64,000 nucleotides of DNA from JAUIET01 sp045106985 (GTDB lineage: Bacteria; Pseudomonadota; Gammaproteobacteria; Pseudomonadales; JAUIET01): positions 1 through 64,000 of the forward strand of contig JBGCFQ010000052.1 in NCBI GenBank assembly GCA_045106985.1, given 5' to 3'. Position 1 is the first letter of the stretch; every line of letters begins with the position of its first letter. Below are positions 59,802-64,000 of the stretch, piece by piece. The translations under genes were made by a program, and so were the position numbers. A model generated the notes under the pieces. It was given only the letters and a program-made list of their open reading frames with translations. It was not told the origin of the DNA and searched no databases.

Positions 59802-60416
59802 CTAAAACAAAGAGCGCAGCGCACTGCGAATTAGCGCCTCAACGTTCAGCTTACCGTCGGTTGCCGCTATCGCTTTGGCCACAGCACGTGTGGCTTCCGC
59901 TTTTTTATAACCCAATGATTCTAGCGCCGCCTCAGCCTGCGCAACGGGGTCATCATTGTCTGGGCCGCTGTCCGTCGAAGGCTTGGCCTCACCGGGCTCC
60001 ACAACAGACCAGCCGTCTTTGAGTTTGTCCCGCGTTTCCAAAATAAGGCGCTCGGCGGTTTTCGGCCCTATGCCAGGCAACTTAACCAATGCGGCTTTGT
60101 CACCAAGCCGAATACAATTAACCAAATCTATTGCAGTAAGGCCCGACAATATTGCCAAACCAACTTTCGGACCAATGCCGCTTACTTTTATTACGATACG
60201 AAAAAGATCACGATCAGACTTACTTAAAAAACCAAACAATAGCTGCGCATCTTCGCGCACCACAAAGTGAGTTGCCAAACTAACCTGAGCGCCAATTTCA
60301 GGTAAGTCGTAGTATGTCGTCATAGGCACGGCCACTTCGTAACAAACACCATTAACGTTAAGCATTACGTCGGGCGCTTGCTTCTCAACTAATTCACCAC
60401 TTAGTCGACCAATCAT
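59802..60416 (-). CDS. ruvA: RuvA, Holliday-junction binding protein
   Basis: 204 residues. Domain I MIGRLSGELVEKQAPDVMLNVNGVCYEVAVP, two helix-hairpin-helix motifs (VSGIGPKVGLAILSG and LPGIGPKTAERLILETRD), and the C-terminal RuvB-binding helices (AEAALESLGYKKAEATRAV). The start overlaps the ruvC stop by four bases (ATGA). Confidence 0.97.
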   Translation of the reverse strand: MIGRLSGELVEKQAPDVMLNVNGVCYEVAVPMTTYYDLPEIGAQVSLATHFVVREDAQLLFGFLSKSDRDLFRIVIKVSGIGPKVGLAILSGLTAIDLVNCIRLGDKAALVKLPGIGPKTAERLILETRDKLKDGWSVVEPGEAKPSTDSGPDNDDPVAQAEAALESLGYKKAEATRAVAKAIAATDGKLNVEALIRSALRSLF

Positions 60417-60994
60417 AATTGCACTCCTGGCGGAAGTCGCGTCCTGCGCTTGCTACTTCGGCGTCGAATTAATTGCTTGTGTGATACTTCTTTGCCGTCA
60501 GCAGTCTCTACACCCAAGCGCGAAATACCGCTGCTAGTGTGTGAATGACACAATGCCGCCGCCAAGGCATCAGCCGCATCTTCAGCGGGCGGTGCCGACA
60601 GTGCCAATAGCATTTGCACCATTTGTTGAACCTGAACTTTGTCTGCCCCACCCTTACCAACTACCGCCTGTTTTATTTGGCGCGCCGAGTATTCGCTGAT
60701 ATCCAAACCTGCATTAGCCGCAGCAACAATGGCCGCGCCTCTGGCCTGGCCAAGCTTCAATGCTGACGCGGCATTGCGTGCCATAAATACCTGCTCAATG
60801 GCAAACTGGTCGGGCTTATACAGCGCAATAACTTCGCTGACGTCGTTGAAAATATGTTTTAGGCGGGCTGCAAGGTCCGTCTCAGGAAGCTTGATACAGC
60901 CGCTTGTGATATAGCGATGAGAGTTACCGCTGGTTTCTATTAATCCATAACCGGTGGTTCGCGATCCGGGGTCCAGGCCCATTATGATCGGCAT
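60413..60994 (-). CDS. ruvC: RuvC, Holliday-junction endonuclease
   Basis: 193 residues. IMGLDPGSRTTGYGLIE holds the first catalytic Asp; FAIEQVFMARN the Glu; PPAEDAADALAAALCHSH the final Asp residues. Resolves Holliday junctions. Overlaps ruvA; 6 bp after yebC. Confidence 0.97.
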   Translation of the reverse strand: MPIIMGLDPGSRTTGYGLIETSGNSHRYITSGCIKLPETDLAARLKHIFNDVSEVIALYKPDQFAIEQVFMARNAASALKLGQARGAAIVAAANAGLDISEYSARQIKQAVVGKGGADKVQVQQMVQMLLALSAPPAEDAADALAAALCHSHTSSGISRLGVETADGKEVSHKQLIRRRSSKRRTRLPPGVQL

Positions 60995-61000
60995 CGGCGT

Positions 61001-61753
61001 TTACTGCTGTTCCATTTCAGCAAACACCGCATCGCTGATTTCCGAATTCGAATAGACACCTTGCACATCGTCGAGATCTTCCAAGGCGTCAATCAACCTC
61101 AGTATTTTCTCAGCACTTTTAGCGTCCAGTGCCATGGTAGTTTCCGGCAACATCGTTACCTCTGCATTTTCAGCCCGCAACTCCGCCTCATCCAAGGCAT
61201 CCTTCACCCTACCGAAATCTTCAAAGCTGGTTAGCACATCAATCGAACCGTCATCATTATTAATCACATCGTCTGCACCGGCTTCAAGGGCTGCCTCTAG
61301 TACTTGCTCTTCATCCAAACCAGGAGCAAAACTAATTTGGCCTTTTTTAGAAAACAAATAGGCAACCGATCCGTCGGTTCCAAGGTTACCACCCGCCTTG
61401 CTAAACGCATGCCTTATCTCCGCTACCGTTCGGTTGCGATTGTCAGTCATTACGTCCACAAGGATTGCGACGCCTCCTGGGCCATAACCTTCATAAACAA
61501 GCTCTTCAACATTATCGGCCTCGGTATCGCCAGCACCCCGAGAAATCGCTCGGTCGATGGTTTCCCGAGTCATGTTAGCACCAAGTGCTTTATCAACAGC
61601 CGCGCGTAAACGAGGATTGTCATTTACTTCGCCGCCGCCTTGTTTGGCGGCTACTGTCAATTCGCGAATAATCTTGGTAAACAGCTTGCCGCGCTTGGCG
61701 TCTTGCGCGGCCTTGCGGTGCTTGATGTTAGCCCATTTACTATGACCAGCCAT
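61001..61753 (-). CDS. yebC: YebC/PmpR family protein
   Basis: 250 residues. MAGHSKWANIKHRKAAQDAKRGKLFTKIIRELTVAAKQGGG and EEVYEGYGPGGVAILVDVMTDNRNRTVAEIRHAF-type segments (here VEELVYEGYGPGG) are the family signature. YebC relatives act as transcription regulators and, in recent work, as ribosome helpers at proline stretches. Conserved before ruvC, so a common operon. Confidence 0.96.
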   Translation of the reverse strand: MAGHSKWANIKHRKAAQDAKRGKLFTKIIRELTVAAKQGGGEVNDNPRLRAAVDKALGANMTRETIDRAISRGAGDTEADNVEELVYEGYGPGGVAILVDVMTDNRNRTVAEIRHAFSKAGGNLGTDGSVAYLFSKKGQISFAPGLDEEQVLEAALEAGADDVINNDDGSIDVLTSFEDFGRVKDALDEAELRAENAEVTMLPETTMALDAKSAEKILRLIDALEDLDDVQGVYSNSEISDAVFAEMEQQ

Positions 61754-61901
61754 CTGAGCGCCCCCAAAATGCGCTTTTTCCGCTCTGGCGGCGTTGGCTG
61801 TGTGCTCGCTCAGTCACATATGAATGTATATGCTCTAGTCGCTCCGCGCACCGCCGTCTTGCCAGAACGAAAAAATCACTATTTTGGAATGCGCCCATAG
61901 C

Positions 61902-63677
61902 TTAACCGGCTTGCTCAGAGGCAGGCTTTCGAACACGTATATGAAGTTCCTTCACTTGCGCATCGTCTACCGGACTAGGCGCGTCGGTCATTACACAGGC
62001 CGCGCTTTGGGTTTTAGGAAAGGCTATAACGTCCCGAATGGAGCTGGCGCCTGTCATTAACATCAACAATCTATCCAGACCAAACGCTAAACCACCATGC
62101 GGTGGGCAGCCGTATTTGAGACCGCGCAACAAAAAGCCAAATTTATTCTCAGCCTCCGCTGCATCTATGCCTAGCACCTCAAGCACTTGGCCTTGCATCT
62201 CGGCGCTGTGAATACGCAGCGAACCACCACCGAGTTCGGTGCCATTCAATACCATATCGTAAGCGTGCGAGAGCGCCTCACCAGGAGCAGCCTTTAAAGT
62301 TTCAACGTCGCACGCTGGCATTGTGAAAGGATGATGCAATGAATGCCAATCGCCTTCTTTAGTTTTCTCAAACATCGGGAAGTCAACCACCCAGGCCGGC
62401 GCCCAATCGCAGGTATGCAGCTTAAGATCTTCTCCAAGCTTCACTCGCAGAGCACCAAGCGCTTCATTAACAACTGTCGTTTTGTCAGCACCAAAGAAAA
62501 GTATATCGCCGGTTTCCGCACTGGTGCGTTCCAGCAAAGCCGGCACGACGTCGAGCATGTTCTTCACAATAGGTGACTGCAGCCCTTCCGCACCCGCTGT
62601 TACGTCATTTACCTTAATCCAGGCCAAACCTCGCGCACCATAGATACTGACGAATTTGGTGTAACCGTCAATTAATTTGCGGCTCAGGCTTGCGCCACCG
62701 GGCACTCGAAGCACGGCTACCCGCCCTTCAGGGTCATTGGCCGGGCCGCTAAACACTTTGAACTCAACGTCAGTCATCAAGTCTTTCACATCAACCAGCT
62801 CAAGTGGAAAGCGCAAGTCAGGCTTGTCGCTGCCGTATTTAAGCATCGCATCTGCATAGCTAATACGCGGAAACTCGCCTAACTCAATGTTCATCACCTG
62901 AGTGAACAAATCCCGAATCAGCTTCTCAGCCATTGCCATGATTTCGTCTTCGGTGGCAAAGGACATTTCAATATCGATTTGAGTAAATTCGGGCTGCCGG
63001 TCAGCACGTAAATCTTCATCCCGAAAGCATTTTACAATTTGATAGTAGCGGTCCATTCCTGCAACCATAAGCAATTGCTTAAAAAGCTGTGGGGACTGGG
63101 GCAAGGCATAAAAGCTGCCCGGATGCACACGACTTGGAACCAGGTAGTCTCGTGCGCCTTCAGGCGTGGCACGTGTCAGCATGGGGGTTTCAATATCATG
63201 AAAATCGTTTTCGTCGAGGTAGTTACGCACAAAATTACTGACTTTAGAGCGCAAACGAAGGCGGTCCTGCATTTCCGGGCGGCGCAAATCGACATATCTA
63301 TGGCGTAAGCGAACGTCTTCACCCACTTGCGTGTGCTCATCAAGCTGGAAGGGAGGTGTCTCTGCGCTGTTGAGCAGCTCCAACTCTTTACCCAGCACTT
63401 CGATCTGCCCAGTGGGCATATCTGAATTAACAGTGCCTTCCATTCGTTCGCGTACGCGGCCTTTAATTTTTAGGACGTATTCGCTTCGCACTTTGTCAGC
63501 GCTAGCAAAATGTTCTTCGGTGTCGGGGTCAAAAACGACCTGCACAATGCCTCGCACGTCTCGCATGTCCAGGAAAATCACCCCGCCATGGTCGCGGCGA
63601 CGATGAACCCAACCATAAAGGGTTACCTCAGCGTCAATATGTTCAGACCTTATGTCGCCGCAGTAGTGGCTTCGCAT
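61902..63677 (-). CDS. aspS: Aspartyl-tRNA synthetase
   Basis: 591 residues. OB-fold anticodon domain (YGWVHRRRDHGGVIFLDMRDVRG), class II motif 2 region (FRDEDLRADRQPEFTQIDIEMSF), GAD insertion domain (VLRVPGGASLSRKLIDGYTKF), and motif 3 (PHGGLAFGLDRLLMLM). Charges tRNA-Asp (bacterial-type enzyme with GAD domain). 148 bp before yebC. Confidence 0.98.
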   Translation of the reverse strand: MRSHYCGDIRSEHIDAEVTLYGWVHRRRDHGGVIFLDMRDVRGIVQVVFDPDTEEHFASADKVRSEYVLKIKGRVRERMEGTVNSDMPTGQIEVLGKELELLNSAETPPFQLDEHTQVGEDVRLRHRYVDLRRPEMQDRLRLRSKVSNFVRNYLDENDFHDIETPMLTRATPEGARDYLVPSRVHPGSFYALPQSPQLFKQLLMVAGMDRYYQIVKCFRDEDLRADRQPEFTQIDIEMSFATEDEIMAMAEKLIRDLFTQVMNIELGEFPRISYADAMLKYGSDKPDLRFPLELVDVKDLMTDVEFKVFSGPANDPEGRVAVLRVPGGASLSRKLIDGYTKFVSIYGARGLAWIKVNDVTAGAEGLQSPIVKNMLDVVPALLERTSAETGDILFFGADKTTVVNEALGALRVKLGEDLKLHTCDWAPAWVVDFPMFEKTKEGDWHSLHHPFTMPACDVETLKAAPGEALSHAYDMVLNGTELGGGSLRIHSAEMQGQVLEVLGIDAAEAENKFGFLLRGLKYGCPPHGGLAFGLDRLLMLMTGASSIRDVIAFPKTQSAACVMTDAPSPVDDAQVKELHIRVRKPASEQAG

Positions 63678-63698
63678 GCTAATTCCTCGTAACTGGCG

Positions 63699-64000
63699 TT
63701 AATCGCCGGATTTTGCGCCTGTAGACGCAGGTTTAGATTCTGTTTTTGGTTTCGACTCGGATTTTGCCGCGCCGTCTCCTGACTTACTCGCTCCGCCATC
63801 AGACGAGCCGCCAGACCCACCGCCGGAAGAAGAACCAGGCTTGCCATCAACCAAATTCTTCTTTTTATCACCGCTTTTGAAGTCAGTCTCGTACCAACCA
63901 GAGCCTTTTAGGCGAAATGCGGCGGCCGAAACCTTCTTTTTAAGACTCGCTTTGTTACAACTAGGGCAATCAGTTGCATGTGGGTCACTGATTTTTTGAA
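63699..64000 (-). CDS. FmdB-family zinc-ribbon protein, C-terminal part
   Basis: 100 codons are in the window; the start lies beyond the right edge. The visible part begins in the zinc ribbon, with the second Cys pair in CPSCNKASL, then the hallmark FRLKGSGWYETDFK, and a long Gly/Ser/Lys tail (SGGGSGGSSDGGASKSGDG) ending KSGD. FmdB proteins are small putative regulators, often beside aspS, as here (21 bp away). The tail is disordered. Confidence 0.85.
   Translation of the reverse strand, partial: QKISDPHATDCPSCNKASLKKKVSAAAFRLKGSGWYETDFKSGDKKKNLVDGKPGSSSGGGSGGSSDGGASKSGDGAAKSESKPKTESKPASTGAKSGD

Overview
The window looks like chromosome of a marine gammaproteobacterium, probably Cellvibrionales-like (Halieaceae or Spongiibacteraceae type). 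This is inferred from gene content: an aspS-yebC-ruvCAB-ybgC-tolQRAB-pal-cpoB core cluster in the usual gammaproteobacterial order, two large TonB-dependent receptors, an LEPR-XLL giant surface protein, many CoA and oxygenase catabolic genes, and a rimK/rimB-type pair. No 16S gene is present, so the assignment is approximate.

Layout. 1-4 kb: 5' part of a PQQ dehydrogenase-type lipoprotein, a small membrane protein, a luciferase-like flavin monooxygenase and a secreted GH51 arabinofuranosidase. 4.1-7.3 kb: a tight four-gene operon with a Rab/Ras-like small GTPase, a coiled-coil protein, a membrane protein with a possible longin/roadblock-like domain, and a PAS-like protein. This is the most unusual system here. 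7.7-11.6 kb: a patatin phospholipase with a histone-like tail, and a RimK ligase fused to an RCK_C domain, divergent from a retropepsin-like protease. 12-15.5 kb: truncated haemoglobin, a TetR regulator with a membrane protein, a phytanoyl-CoA dioxygenase-like gene and a DUF2147 gene. The same 24-bp inverted repeat precedes the TetR and DUF2147 genes. 15.6-17.5 kb: a large lipoprotein with a hydrolase motif.

17.6-30 kb: a catabolic operon on the minus strand in the order TonB receptor, CaiB CoA-transferase, HMG-CoA-lyase-like aldolase, HyuA, HyuB, isochorismatase-like amidase. A GntR/FCD regulator sits upstream, and three TTGTATACAA palindromes lie before the receptor and the regulator. A VOC protein, a P460-like haem protein and an enoyl-CoA hydratase follow.

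29.9-35.9 kb: a mosaic patch. It holds a sterol-desaturase 3' remnant, an Asp/Glu-racemase homologue lacking both catalytic cysteines, a decayed IS30 copy, a csoR/copA-copB-glutaredoxin copper locus with an operator inside a probable leaderless promoter, and a truncated DUF4345 gene. 35.9-43.8 kb: a 2625-residue LEPR-XLL repeat protein. 44-52.4 kb: GST, a 2OG-Fe oxygenase, a second TonB receptor, an amidohydrolase, a carboxymuconolactone decarboxylase-like protein and an aminoglycoside-phosphotransferase-fold kinase. 52.5-64 kb: tRNA-Lys, then (read on the minus strand from the far end) FmdB-like, AspS, YebC, RuvC, RuvA, a 548-bp gap holding an inverted repeat pair, RuvB, YbgC and the Tol-Pal genes.
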